64,000 nucleotides of DNA from Pseudomonas putida (GTDB lineage Bacteria; Pseudomonadota; Gammaproteobacteria; Pseudomonadales; Pseudomonadaceae). Every line of letters starts with the position of its first letter. The stretch's first letter is position 1. Location of the stretch: NCBI RefSeq assembly GCF_001941965.1, contig NZ_MKZO01000058.1, positions 273,828 to 337,827 of the forward strand, written 5' to 3'. The notes below the pieces were generated by a model that worked only from the letters and a program-made list of their open reading frames with translations, made no database searches and was not told the origin of the DNA. Shown piece after piece: positions 23,999 through 33,040 of this stretch. The translations under genes and the position numbers were made by a program.

Positions 23999-25405
23999 AT
24001 GCGCCTTGCAACAACCGTGGCCGGCCTTGCGCTGGCGATCGCCGGGCTGAATGCCCAGGCCGAGACCATCCGCGTCGCCATCGGCACCCAGGACACCACC
24101 ATCAACTGCGCCACCGGCGGCCTGCTGATCCGCGAACTGGGCCTGCTCGACAAGTACCTGCCCCACGACGGCAAGTACAAGGACGCCCAGTACCAGATCG
24201 AATGGAAGAACTTCACCAGCGGCGCCCCGCTGACCAACGAGATGGTCGCCGGCAAGCTGGACTTCGGCGCCATGGCCGACTTCCCCGGCTCGTTCAACGG
24301 CGTCGCGCACCTCGATGCCGGCAAGCGCAGCCTGTTCATCAGCGTGCTGTCCGGCAGCGTGCACGGCAGCGGCAACGGCATCGTGGTGCCAGCCGCCTCC
24401 AGCGTGCAGTCGCTGGCCGAGCTGAAGGGCAAGACCATCTCCGTGCCCTTCGCCTCCACCGCCCACGGCATGCTCTTGCGCGCCATCGCCGCCCAGGGCT
24501 GGGACCCGCAGAAAGACGTGCGGATCATCGCCCAGGCCCCGGAGATCGCCGGCTCCGCACTGCGCAGCAACCGCATCGAGGCCCACGCCGACTTCGTGCC
24601 GTTCGCCGAGCTGTTCCCCAACCGCGGCTTCGCCCGCAAGATCTACGACGGTGCGCAGGCGAATGCGCCGACCTTCCATGGCGCCCTGGTCGATGCCGAC
24701 TACGCGAAGAAATACCCGGAAGTGGTCACCGCCTACCTGCGCGCCAGCCTCGAAGCCGACCGCCTGATCGCCGCCGAGCCGGAGAAGTACAGCGAGCTGA
24801 TCGAGAAGGTCACCGGTATCGAGGCCGAGGTGAACTACCTGTTCCACGGCCCGCTCGGCCTACAGACCCGCGACCTGACCTGGAAGCCCGAGTACCGCCA
24901 GGCCGTCGCCACCTCCATCGACACCCTCAAGCTGCTGAAGAAGACCGACCGCGGCCTCGACACTGACAAGTTCATCGACGACCAGTACATCCGCGCCGCT
25001 TTCAAGCAGGCCGGCCAGGACTACGACGCCGCCCTGAAGAACTACGCGCCGCTGCCGCTCAAGGCCAACGACGCCATGACCGGCAAGCCGATCACCGACT
25101 TCAGCCGCCTGGCGCAGATCTGGGTGCGTGGCGAGGACAAGGTCCGTCATTACGCTTCGCCGGAAGCGGCGCTGACCGCCCTGGCCCAACTGGAGCAGGA
25201 GGGCAAGGACATCCGCGCCATCTACGCCCAGGCGGCGGACAGCGGGATCAAGCTGCTGGCCAACCAGGCCTGGTTCGTGCGCAACGGCCAGGGCGAGCTG
25301 TCCGCCTTCCTGCTCAAGGACCAGGCCGAGCAGTACGCCAAGGCCCATGGTGGCGAGGCCGTGGACTTCGTCGATGCCAGCCGCAAGCTGGTGGCCCAGC
25401 GCTGA
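23999..25405 (+). CDS. ABC substrate-binding protein, sulfonate/nitrate type with extra C-terminal domain
   Basis: 468 residues, much longer than the usual 310-340. A signal peptide ends at AQA-ETIRVAIG. Residues 22-330 follow the SsuA/TauA fold (IRVAIGTQD, GKLDFGAMADFPGS, LKGKTISVPFASTAHGML). The last ~90 residues include AWFVRNGQGELSAF and AEQYAKAHGGEAVDF, which read like the C-terminal part of NosL-type copper chaperones. I infer a fusion with a NosL-like domain, by eye only. It is the first gene of the importer unit. Confidence 0.8.
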   Translation: MRLATTVAGLALAIAGLNAQAETIRVAIGTQDTTINCATGGLLIRELGLLDKYLPHDGKYKDAQYQIEWKNFTSGAPLTNEMVAGKLDFGAMADFPGSFNGVAHLDAGKRSLFISVLSGSVHGSGNGIVVPAASSVQSLAELKGKTISVPFASTAHGMLLRAIAAQGWDPQKDVRIIAQAPEIAGSALRSNRIEAHADFVPFAELFPNRGFARKIYDGAQANAPTFHGALVDADYAKKYPEVVTAYLRASLEADRLIAAEPEKYSELIEKVTGIEAEVNYLFHGPLGLQTRDLTWKPEYRQAVATSIDTLKLLKKTDRGLDTDKFIDDQYIRAAFKQAGQDYDAALKNYAPLPLKANDAMTGKPITDFSRLAQIWVRGEDKVRHYASPEAALTALAQLEQEGKDIRAIYAQAADSGIKLLANQAWFVRNGQGELSAFLLKDQAEQYAKAHGGEAVDFVDASRKLVAQR

Positions 25406-25445
25406 CCGGTCGGCCCCGCAAGGGGCCTGACCCCGGAGACCTTGC

Positions 25446-26228
25446 ATGACGAGCACCTTCAAGCGCTGGCCGGTTCGGCTGCTGTCGCTGCTGGCCTGCC
25501 TGCTGTTCTGGCATGTCGCGGCCAGCGCCAAGCTGAACTTCGGCCTGTTCACCTTCACTTATGTCCCCACGCCCAAGGCCGTGCTCGATGCCGCCTGGCA
25601 GCTGTTCACCTCCAGCACCCTGGTCGCCCACCTCACCAGCAGCCTGTCGCGGGTCTTCGCCGGCTATCTGCTGGCGGCGGTGCTGGGTGTCGGCCTCGGT
25701 TTGCTGATCGGCCGCTCGAAATGGGCCGAGGACACCCTGCTGCCGCCGCTGGAGGTGCTGCGGCCGATCCCGGCGGTGGCGTGGATTCCGCTGGCGATCC
25801 TGATGTTCCCGTCGTCCGAGCTGTCGATGGTCTTCATCACCTTCACCGGGGCGCTGTTCCCGGTGCTGCTGAACACCGTGCATGGCGTCGAGGCCGTGGA
25901 CCCGCGTCTGCTGGCCTCGGCCCGCAGCCTCGGCGCCGGGCGCCTGGCGATCCTGCGTGAAGTGGTCCTGCCCGGCGCGCTGCCGAGCATCTTCACCGGA
26001 CTTGCCATCGGCATGGGCACTTCGTGGTTCTGTCTGGTGACTGCCGAGATGATCTCCGGGCAGTTCGGCATCGGTTACTACACCTGGGAGTCCTACACCT
26101 TGCAGAACTACCCGGACATCATCGTCGGCATGCTCCTGATCGGCGTGCTGGGCATGGGCAGCAGCGCACTGGTCAAGCGCCTTGGCGCGCTGGCCACGCC
26201 CTGGTATCGCGTGCGGAGGGCGTCGTGA
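25446..26228 (+). CDS. ABC transporter permease, SsuC/TauC/NrtB type
   Basis: 260 residues with about six membrane segments and the EAA-type loop ASARSLGAGRLAILREVVLPGALP (about 157-180). This family transports sulfonates, taurine, nitrate and similar small anions. It sits 40 bp after the binding protein gene and its stop overlaps the ATPase start. Confidence 0.92.
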   Translation: MTSTFKRWPVRLLSLLACLLFWHVAASAKLNFGLFTFTYVPTPKAVLDAAWQLFTSSTLVAHLTSSLSRVFAGYLLAAVLGVGLGLLIGRSKWAEDTLLPPLEVLRPIPAVAWIPLAILMFPSSELSMVFITFTGALFPVLLNTVHGVEAVDPRLLASARSLGAGRLAILREVVLPGALPSIFTGLAIGMGTSWFCLVTAEMISGQFGIGYYTWESYTLQNYPDIIVGMLLIGVLGMGSSALVKRLGALATPWYRVRRAS

Positions 26229-27085
26229 TGAGCAGTTATCAACAGGCCCCGGAGCCGGGGCGGATCGATGCCCGTGGCGTGTCCATTCGTTTGGGGCAGG
26301 GCAGCCAGGCCTTCGAGGCGGTGCAGGCGCTGGACTTCGCCATCGAGCCGGGGGAGTTCGTGTGCATTCTCGGGCCGTCCGGGTGCGGTAAGTCCACCTT
26401 GCTGGGGGCGTTGGCCGGGCACCTGGTGCCCAGTGGCGGGCAACTGGAGGTGGATGGCCTGCCCGTGGACGGGCCTTCGCCGCAGCGCGGCATGGTCTTC
26501 CAGCACCACACCTTGCTGCCGTGGCGAAGCGTGCTGGACAACGTCGCCTTCGGCCTGAAGATGCAGGGCCAGGGCAAGGTCGAACGGCAGCGCCGGGCAT
26601 TGGAGATGTTGCAGTTGGTGGGCCTCGCCGACTTTTCCGAGCGCTGGCCCAGCCAGTTGTCCGGCGGCATGCAGCAGCGCGCCGAGATTGCCCGGGTGCT
26701 GATCAACCGCCCGCGCCTGCTGCTGATGGACGAGCCGTTCGGCGCCCTCGACGCCCAGACCCGTTCGCGCATGCAGGAGCTACTGCTGGATATCTGGACG
26801 CGCATTCGTACCACCGTGGTCTTCGTCACCCATGACATCGACGAGGCGCTGTTCCTCGCCGACCGCATCCTGGTGATGAGCCCGCGCCCCGGGCGCTTTA
26901 TCGAAGACCTGCGCCTGACCTTCCCCCGTCCGCGGCAGGCCAGCCTGCTGACCAGTCCGGAATTCACCCATCTCAAGCGTCACTGCCTGGCCCTGCTGCG
27001 CCACGAGGAGGGCCGCGAACTGCCGCGCCTGACCCCGCTGGGCCTGCCGGACACTGACCATCCACCGTTACGGATTGCCCTATGA
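26228..27085 (+). CDS. ABC transporter ATP-binding protein, SsuB/TauB type
   Basis: 285 residues from ATG 26228 (TGATG overlap). Walker A GPSGCGKST, Q-loop FQHHTLLPW, signature LSGGMQQR, Walker B LLLMDEPFGALD and switch His in VFVTHDIDEA are all present. The FQHHTLLPWRSVLDNV segment is typical of the nitrate/sulfonate/taurine class. Confidence 0.93.
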   Translation: MSSYQQAPEPGRIDARGVSIRLGQGSQAFEAVQALDFAIEPGEFVCILGPSGCGKSTLLGALAGHLVPSGGQLEVDGLPVDGPSPQRGMVFQHHTLLPWRSVLDNVAFGLKMQGQGKVERQRRALEMLQLVGLADFSERWPSQLSGGMQQRAEIARVLINRPRLLLMDEPFGALDAQTRSRMQELLLDIWTRIRTTVVFVTHDIDEALFLADRILVMSPRPGRFIEDLRLTFPRPRQASLLTSPEFTHLKRHCLALLRHEEGRELPRLTPLGLPDTDHPPLRIAL

Positions 27086-28047
27086 GCGAAAGAACCAGCG
27101 ACAACCCCGACATTCTTGAACTGCTGCCGCGTATCAATGATGCCGACGCCGCGGTGCGGCGTATTGCCCTGATCGACCTGGCGGACCTGGAAGAGCCCGA
27201 TGGCCTGCCCTGGCTGACCGACGCGCTGCTGGTTGATCCGGCGGCCGAGGTGCGGGCCGAGGCGGCGCGTTTGCTGGAAGCGTGGGAAGAGCCCGAGGTG
27301 GTGCAGGCGCTGTGTGCCGCGCTGGCGGACAGCGCCGAGCCGGTGCGGCTGGCGGCGGCGCAGAGCCTGAGTGAATTGAAAAGCCTGGAGGCGGGGCAGT
27401 TGATCCTGCCGTGGGCCAAGCATGCCGATGCTTTCGTGCGGGCCAGTGCCTTGCGGGCGTTGCGTGAGTTGCGCCTTGAGGACGCGGCGGGGCCGGCCTT
27501 GCTGGCGCTGGAGGATCCGGAGGCGGCGGTGCGGCGTGAGGCGGTGGGGATTCTGGGGTGGTTGAAGCATCAGCCTGCGTTGCCGGCACTGGCGCGGCTG
27601 GCGGCGGAAGAACCGGATACCGAAGTGCGTCGGGCGGCCATTGGTGCGCTGGGCCTGGGTCGGGACACTGCTGTGCTGGCGGCGCTGACGGCGGCATTGA
27701 AGGATGACGCCTGGCAGGTCAGGGAAGAGGCGGCGACCACCTTGGGCAAGGTTGGTCAGGAAGAGACCGGGCCGGCGTTGATCGACGCCTTGCAGGACGG
27801 CTATTGGCAGGTTCGCCTGCGTGCGGCCCGCGCGTTGGGGCGTCTGCGTCACCGGCCGGCGTTGGGCGGGCTGGCCGAGCTGCTGGGGCATGGCATCGCC
27901 AACCTGCGCAAGGAAGCGGCGCTGGCGCTTGGCGAGCTGGGCGACGCGGCGGCGTTGCCGACGTTGCGTGAGGCCGAAGCGGACAGCGATCCGGAAGTGC
28001 GCAAGGCAGTGCGCATCGCCCTGGTCCAGTTGCAGGGCGCGGTCTGA
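27082..28047 (+). CDS. HEAT-repeat protein (PBS-lyase type)
   Basis: 321 residues made almost wholly of about nine to ten HEAT/PBS-lyase repeats of ~31 residues (for example AAVRREAVGILGWL, AWQVREEAATTLGKVG, YWQVRLRAARALGRL). There is no signal peptide. Such proteins act as scaffolds or in cofactor attachment, but nothing identifies a catalytic role. ATGA overlap with the ATPase gene ties it to the importer/redox cluster, so it may help assemble the flavoprotein-ferredoxin complex (inference). Confidence 0.85.
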   Translation: MSERTSDNPDILELLPRINDADAAVRRIALIDLADLEEPDGLPWLTDALLVDPAAEVRAEAARLLEAWEEPEVVQALCAALADSAEPVRLAAAQSLSELKSLEAGQLILPWAKHADAFVRASALRALRELRLEDAAGPALLALEDPEAAVRREAVGILGWLKHQPALPALARLAAEEPDTEVRRAAIGALGLGRDTAVLAALTAALKDDAWQVREEAATTLGKVGQEETGPALIDALQDGYWQVRLRAARALGRLRHRPALGGLAELLGHGIANLRKEAALALGELGDAAALPTLREAEADSDPEVRKAVRIALVQLQGAV

Positions 28048-28328
28048 TGATCGCCCCGAACGCGGTGCGCAACCGGCGCGAGGCGGGCGAGCTGGTCCTG
28101 CAATGGGGCGATGGCGAGCAGGTGATCAGCCATGCGCGGCTGCGGGGGGCGTGCCCGTGTTCGCAATGTCGAGCAGGCAGGCTGGGCGGGCGGATCGACC
28201 TGGTCAGCGAGGCGGTGCGGGTGCAGCGGGTGGAAGGGCAGGGCTATGGTGTGCAGTTGGTGTTCAGTGATGGGCATGAGCGGGGGATTTATCCCTGGGC
28301 GTACCTGAAGGAACTTGGGTGTTGCTGA
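28047..28328 (+). CDS. DUF971 (GBBH N-terminal-like) protein
   Basis: 93 residues, one-base overlap with the HEAT gene. The motif ACPCSQCR (about 36-43) is the metal/Fe-S-binding signature of DUF971, and the protein ends YPWAYLKELG as the family does. DUF971 occurs as the N-terminal domain of gamma-butyrobetaine hydroxylases and next to Fe-S scaffold ATPases. It probably supports Fe-S or redox function in this cluster. Confidence 0.85.
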   Translation: MIAPNAVRNRREAGELVLQWGDGEQVISHARLRGACPCSQCRAGRLGGRIDLVSEAVRVQRVEGQGYGVQLVFSDGHERGIYPWAYLKELGCC

Positions 28329-28329
28329 T

Positions 28330-28414
28330 GGCCTCATCGCTGGCAAGCCAGCTCCCACAGGGATTTGCATGCGCCGCGGACCCTGTGGGAGCTGGCTTGC
28401 CAGCGATAGGGCCA
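28330..28414. repeat. REP pair (inverted)
   Basis: Facing copies of GCTGGCAAGCCAGCTCCCAC with a CATGCGCCGCGGACC-type spacer, at the end of the cluster. Confidence 0.92.
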
Positions 28415-28483
28415 GTGAAGTCACCGCCGGTCGCCTGCCCCTACCACCCATTCCGTCAATCGTTCTTTTTTTCGAACGCCCCC

Positions 28484-28512
28484 TTGTCCTTTTAACGGGT
28501 TGCTCCTAGGAT
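28484..28512 (+). promoter_or_regulatory. Sigma-70 promoter of gabD
   Basis: TTGTCC (28484-28489), a 17-bp spacer and TAGGAT (28507-28512), about 150 nt upstream of gabD, leaving a long 5' leader with no recognised motif. Confidence 0.6.
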
Positions 28513-28662
28513 CTCGTTCGAGATTTCAAACGCTCGACGCCTGCGAGTGGAACATTGGCCCGGATCCGGTGCCTCATTTCCTACAGGCAAGCGCCCCGCA
28601 GGGTGCTTACTCAACTACCAATAATTCGCGCCGTCCGTGCACGGTGTTCAAGGGAAGTCGAC

Positions 28663-30105
28663 ATGCAGCTCAAAGACGCTCAGTTGTTCCGTCAGCAAGC
28701 CTTCATCAACGGTGAGTGGCTGGATGCGGACAGCGGCCAGACCATCAAGGTGACCAACCCGGCCACCGGTGAAGTCATCGGTACCGTGCCGAAAATGGGC
28801 GCTGCCGAAACCCGCCGTGCCATCGAAGCCGCCGACAAGGCCCTGCCGGCCTGGCGCGCACTGACCGCCAAGGAGCGCGCTGGCAAGCTGCGCCGCTGGT
28901 TCGAGCTGATGATCGAGAACCAGGACGACCTGGCTCGCCTGATGACCACCGAGCAAGGCAAGCCACTGGCCGAAGCCAAGGGCGAAATCGCCTACGCCGC
29001 TTCCTTCATCGAGTGGTTCGCCGAAGAAGCCAAGCGCGTCTACGGCGACGTCATCCCTGGCCACCAGCCTGACAAGCGCCTGATCGTCATCAAGCAGCCG
29101 ATCGGTGTTACCGCCGCCATCACCCCGTGGAACTTCCCGGCCGCGATGATCACCCGTAAAGCCGGCCCGGCCCTGGCCGCTGGCTGCACCATGGTGCTCA
29201 AGCCTGCTTCGCAGACCCCGTACTCCGCCCTGGCCCTGGTCGAGCTGGCTACCCGTGCCGGCATCCCGGCTGGCGTGCTGAGCGTGATCACCGGCAGCGC
29301 CGGCGAAGTCGGTTCCGAACTGACCGGCAACTCCCTGGTGCGCAAGCTGTCCTTCACCGGCTCGACCGAAATCGGTCGCCAGCTGATGGAAGAATGCGCC
29401 AAGGACATCAAGAAGGTTTCCCTGGAACTGGGCGGTAACGCGCCATTCATCGTGTTCGACGACGCTGACCTGGACAAGGCAGTGGAAGGCGCGATCATTT
29501 CCAAGTACCGCAACAACGGCCAGACCTGCGTCTGCGCCAACCGCATCTACGTGCAGGACGGTGTCTACGACGCCTTCGCCGAGAAGCTGAAAGCCGCGGT
29601 CGCCAAGCTGAAGATCGGCAACGGTCTGGAAGAAGGCACCACCACCGGCCCGCTGATCGACGGCAAGGCCGTGGCCAAGGTCCAGGAGCACATCGAAGAC
29701 GCCGTCTCGAAAGGTGCCAAGGTCCTGTCCGGTGGCAAGCTGATCGAAGGCAACTTCTTCGAGCCGACCATCCTGGTCGACGTACCGAAGACCGCCGCTG
29801 TCGCGAAAGAAGAGACCTTCGGCCCGCTGGCGCCGCTGTTCCGCTTCAAGGACGAGGCCGAAGTCATCGCCATGTCCAACGACACCGAATTCGGCCTGGC
29901 CTCGTACTTCTACGCCCGCGACATGAGCCGTGTGTTCCGTGTTGCCGAAGCGCTGGAATACGGCATGGTCGGCATCAACACCGGCCTGATCTCCAACGAA
30001 GTCGCGCCGTTCGGTGGTATCAAGGCGTCGGGCCTGGGCCGTGAAGGCTCCAAGTACGGCATCGAGGACTACCTGGAAATCAAATACCTGTGCCTCAGCA
30101 TCTGA
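28663..30105 (+). CDS. gabD: Succinate-semialdehyde dehydrogenase (NADP+)
   Basis: 480 residues from ATG 28663, the usual GabD length; upstream in-frame codons belong to the leader. It oxidises succinate semialdehyde to succinate in the GABA shunt. The catalytic Glu255 (LELGGNAPF) and Cys289 (GQTCVCANR) are present, as are the cofactor segment TPWNFPAAM and the GSTEIGR loop. It lies upstream of gabT with a terminator-like hairpin between them. Confidence 0.97.
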   Translation: MQLKDAQLFRQQAFINGEWLDADSGQTIKVTNPATGEVIGTVPKMGAAETRRAIEAADKALPAWRALTAKERAGKLRRWFELMIENQDDLARLMTTEQGKPLAEAKGEIAYAASFIEWFAEEAKRVYGDVIPGHQPDKRLIVIKQPIGVTAAITPWNFPAAMITRKAGPALAAGCTMVLKPASQTPYSALALVELATRAGIPAGVLSVITGSAGEVGSELTGNSLVRKLSFTGSTEIGRQLMEECAKDIKKVSLELGGNAPFIVFDDADLDKAVEGAIISKYRNNGQTCVCANRIYVQDGVYDAFAEKLKAAVAKLKIGNGLEEGTTTGPLIDGKAVAKVQEHIEDAVSKGAKVLSGGKLIEGNFFEPTILVDVPKTAAVAKEETFGPLAPLFRFKDEAEVIAMSNDTEFGLASYFYARDMSRVFRVAEALEYGMVGINTGLISNEVAPFGGIKASGLGREGSKYGIEDYLEIKYLCLSI

Positions 30106-30128
30106 GTCGCGGTTAAGGCTTTACCTCT

Positions 30129-30168
30129 GCCAGCGGGGCGCGAGAGCGACGTCTCGCTGGCCTTTTTT
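30129..30168 (+). terminator. Terminator or attenuator between gabD and gabT
   Basis: GCCAGCG (30129-30135) pairs with CGCTGGC (30155-30161) around an inner GAGA/TCTC stem, followed by six T. gabT may therefore be partly uncoupled from gabD. Confidence 0.75.
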
Positions 30169-30283
30169 ACACAGGAACACCCGGCGGCCCGGGCCACGCC
30201 AGCAGTCGATCAACGAATACTGCCTGCCGTGAATACCGGTCGCCACTCTGAACTCGCCGCCTGATCGGCGAACTGAGGACTTT

Positions 30284-31561
30284 ATGAGCAAGACCAACGA
30301 ATCCCTGATGCAGCGTCGCGTCAACGCCGTTCCACGTGGCGTCGGCCAGATCCACCCGATCTTCGTCGATACCGCGAAGAACTCCACCGTGATCGACGTT
30401 GAAGGCCGCGAACTGATCGACTTCGCCGGCGGCATCGCAGTACTGAACACCGGTCACCTGCACCCGAAAGTGGTCGCGGCTGTCCAGGAACAACTGACCA
30501 AGGTCAGCCACACCTGCTTCCAGGTCCTGGCCTACGAGCCGTACGTCGAGCTGTGCGAGAAGATCAACGCTCGCGTTCCAGGCGACTTCGCGAAGAAGAC
30601 CCTGCTGGTCACCACCGGCTCCGAAGCCGTTGAAAACGCCGTCAAGATCGCCCGTGCCGCCACCGGCCGTGCTGGCGTGATCGCCTTCACCGGCGGCTAC
30701 CACGGCCGTACCATGATGACCCTGGGCCTGACCGGTAAAGTCGTGCCTTACTCCGCAGGCATGGGCCTGATGCCAGGCGGCATCTTCCGCGCCCTGTTCC
30801 CGAACGAGCTGCACGGTGTGAGCGTCGACGAGTCGATCGCCTCCATCGAGCGCATCTTCAAGAACGACGCCGAGCCACGTGACATCGCCGCGATCATCAT
30901 CGAGCCCGTTCAGGGCGAAGGCGGCTTCCTGCCGGCGCCGAAAGAGCTGATGAAGCGTCTGCGCGCCCTGTGCGACCAGCACGGCATCCTCCTGATCGCT
31001 GACGAAGTGCAGACTGGCGCTGGCCGTACCGGCACCTTCTTCGCCATGGAACAGATGGGCGTTGCGCCTGACCTGACCACCTTCGCCAAATCCATCGCTG
31101 GCGGCTTCCCGCTGGCCGGTGTGTGCGGCAAGGCCGAGTACATGGACGCCATCGCCCCAGGCGGCCTGGGCGGCACCTACGCCGGTTCGCCGATCGCTTG
31201 CGCCGCGGCCCTGGCCGTGATCGAAGTGTTCGAGGAAGAGAAACTGCTGGAGCGCAGCCAGGCGGTTGGCGAGCATCTGGTCGCCGGTCTGAAGGCTATC
31301 CAGGCCAAGCACCCGATCATCGGTGACGTGCGCGCCCTGGGCTCGATGATCGCCATCGAAGTCTTCGAGAAAGGCACCCACACCCCGAACGCCGCTGCCG
31401 TGAACTCGGTAGTCGCCAAGGCGCGTGACAAGGGCCTGATCCTGCTGTCCTGCGGCACCTACGGCAACGTCCTGCGGATCCTGGTTCCGCTGACCGCCGA
31501 AGACGCGCTGCTGGACAAAGGCCTGGCAATCATCGAAGAGTGCTTCGCTGAACTCGCCTGA
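30284..31561 (+). CDS. gabT: 4-aminobutyrate aminotransferase
   Basis: 425 residues; ATG 30284 has GAGGAC upstream. PLP-dependent class III aminotransferase that converts GABA and 2-oxoglutarate to succinate semialdehyde and glutamate. Lys269 in FAKSIAGG forms the Schiff base; LLIADEVQTGAGRTG supplies the PLP-binding Asp, and TTGSEAVENAVKIAR the phosphate-binding region. With GabD it completes the GABA shunt. Confidence 0.97.
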   Translation: MSKTNESLMQRRVNAVPRGVGQIHPIFVDTAKNSTVIDVEGRELIDFAGGIAVLNTGHLHPKVVAAVQEQLTKVSHTCFQVLAYEPYVELCEKINARVPGDFAKKTLLVTTGSEAVENAVKIARAATGRAGVIAFTGGYHGRTMMTLGLTGKVVPYSAGMGLMPGGIFRALFPNELHGVSVDESIASIERIFKNDAEPRDIAAIIIEPVQGEGGFLPAPKELMKRLRALCDQHGILLIADEVQTGAGRTGTFFAMEQMGVAPDLTTFAKSIAGGFPLAGVCGKAEYMDAIAPGGLGGTYAGSPIACAAALAVIEVFEEEKLLERSQAVGEHLVAGLKAIQAKHPIIGDVRALGSMIAIEVFEKGTHTPNAAAVNSVVAKARDKGLILLSCGTYGNVLRILVPLTAEDALLDKGLAIIEECFAELA

Positions 31562-31578
31562 TTTGTGATGCGCTAGAG

Positions 31579-31606
31579 AAAAAACCCGCTTCGGCGGGTT
31601 TTTTTT
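31579..31606 (+). terminator. Terminator of gabT
   Basis: ACCCGC-TTCG-GCGGGT hairpin followed by eight T. Confidence 0.95.
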
Positions 31607-31704
31607 CGTCTCCGTGATGAACTTTGGGCGCTAAGGTTTCTAAGGGTTACAGGAGAGGTGCCGGAAGGTACGCTGGACTGCGTAATAGCCGCAAGGAGAG
31701 ACCG

Positions 31705-32913
31705 ATGACTGCTGTAGACCTCGCTGCCGCGCCCAAGGTGATGATCGCCGAGGGAGACCCGTGGGTGCGGGACATGTTGACCCAGATGTTGCTCAGTGTG
31801 CGCTGCGACGCTGAAGTGAAGGTCTGCGCCAATGGCAACGAAGCGCTGGAAGGCCTGTCCGGCAAGCCCGACCTGATCATCGCCGCCCGCGAACTGCCGG
31901 GCCTGGATGGCCTCGACCTGTTGCGCAAGGTGCGCTCGCGGCCGCGTACGCCGGCCTTGCCGTTCATCATCATCAGCAGCCGCAGCGACGTGACCAGCGT
32001 GCGCGAGGCCCTGCCGTTGGCGCCGACGGCCTACCTGACCAAGCCGCTGAATCTGGAAGCCCTGCGCCAGCGCCTGGAAGAGCAGTTGCTCAAGGTGGGC
32101 GAGTCCATCGCCTGCGAAGTGCCGCCGCTGCGGGCCGGGCTGACCTTGTCGCGGTTTATCGAGGAACATCGGGCCACGGCCGATGGCGGGCCGTTGTTCG
32201 CCGATGTGCAGCAGGCGATCAAGCGTGCGCTGAACCCCCAGGGCCTGGATTTGCGGGTGCTGGAGGAGGAGGTGCGTGCCGATCCGCAGATCACTGCGGT
32301 GCTGATCGCAGCGGCCAACAGTGCGGCGCTGCACCGTGAAGGCGGCGTGCAGACGCTGTTGCAGGCGCTGAACAAGCTCGGGACCACCCAGAGCATGAAC
32401 CTGATCCTCGGGCTGGCGCTCAAGCGCAGTGCCAAGCTCAGCGACCCGGTGCTGGCGCGCTATGCCGAGCAGTACTGGAACCTGTCGCTGCGCGCCGCGG
32501 AATACGGGCGCAACCTGGCGCAGATGCTGGAGCTGGATTACGAGCGCTGTTACTGCGCCGGATTGCTGCATTGCCTGGGCGACCTGGCGTTGCTGCGTTG
32601 CCTGCAGGAATGGCGGCTGGGCGGTGGCGAGCTGGACGAGAACGAGATCGAGGTGGCGCTGGGCAAGGCGGGCGCGGCCTATGGTTCGGCCCTGCGCACA
32701 CGCTGGCGCCTGCCGCTGGAGCTGCGTGAGCTGATTGCGGCGGTGTATCAGCTGGGTGGTGGGGTGTATTCCCGGGAAGACCTGGTGATGAACCTGGCGG
32801 GGCAGATGGCGCGGTTGACGGCGGAGGACGGGCTGGACGAACTGGCGGCCGGGAAGACGGCGCGGCTGCTCAAGGTGGGAAGGGCGGAGCTGGCGCGGTT
32901 GCGCAAGGAATAG
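31705..32913 (+). CDS. HDOD-domain protein with degenerate receiver domain
   Basis: 402 residues from ATG 31705 with AGGAGA-type sequence upstream. Residues 10-130 are a CheY-like receiver retaining the acidic pocket (AEGD), the Thr/Ser strand (IIISSRS) and the Lys (TKPLN), but the phosphoacceptor Asp is replaced by Ala61 in PDLIIAARELPG. Residues ~150-390 form an HDOD domain (VLIAAANSAAL, LLHCLGDLALL). HDOD proteins act in signal transduction linked to c-di-GMP and motility. It is probably phosphorylation-independent. Confidence 0.85.
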   Translation: MTAVDLAAAPKVMIAEGDPWVRDMLTQMLLSVRCDAEVKVCANGNEALEGLSGKPDLIIAARELPGLDGLDLLRKVRSRPRTPALPFIIISSRSDVTSVREALPLAPTAYLTKPLNLEALRQRLEEQLLKVGESIACEVPPLRAGLTLSRFIEEHRATADGGPLFADVQQAIKRALNPQGLDLRVLEEEVRADPQITAVLIAAANSAALHREGGVQTLLQALNKLGTTQSMNLILGLALKRSAKLSDPVLARYAEQYWNLSLRAAEYGRNLAQMLELDYERCYCAGLLHCLGDLALLRCLQEWRLGGGELDENEIEVALGKAGAAYGSALRTRWRLPLELRELIAAVYQLGGGVYSREDLVMNLAGQMARLTAEDGLDELAAGKTARLLKVGRAELARLRKE

Positions 32914-32931
32914 GATTCTTTATTGATCTTC

Positions 32932-33018
32932 CGGGCCCTATCGCTGGCAAGCCAGCTCCCACAGGGATTGCATGCGCCGCGGACCTTGTGGGAGCTGGCT
33001 TGCCAGCGATAGGGCCCG
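32932..33018. repeat. REP pair (inverted)
   Basis: Facing REP copies between two convergent genes, with ends GGGCCCTATCG/CGATAGGGCCC. Confidence 0.92.
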
Positions 33019-33040
33019 GAAGAGCAACATCAAATCAGGA

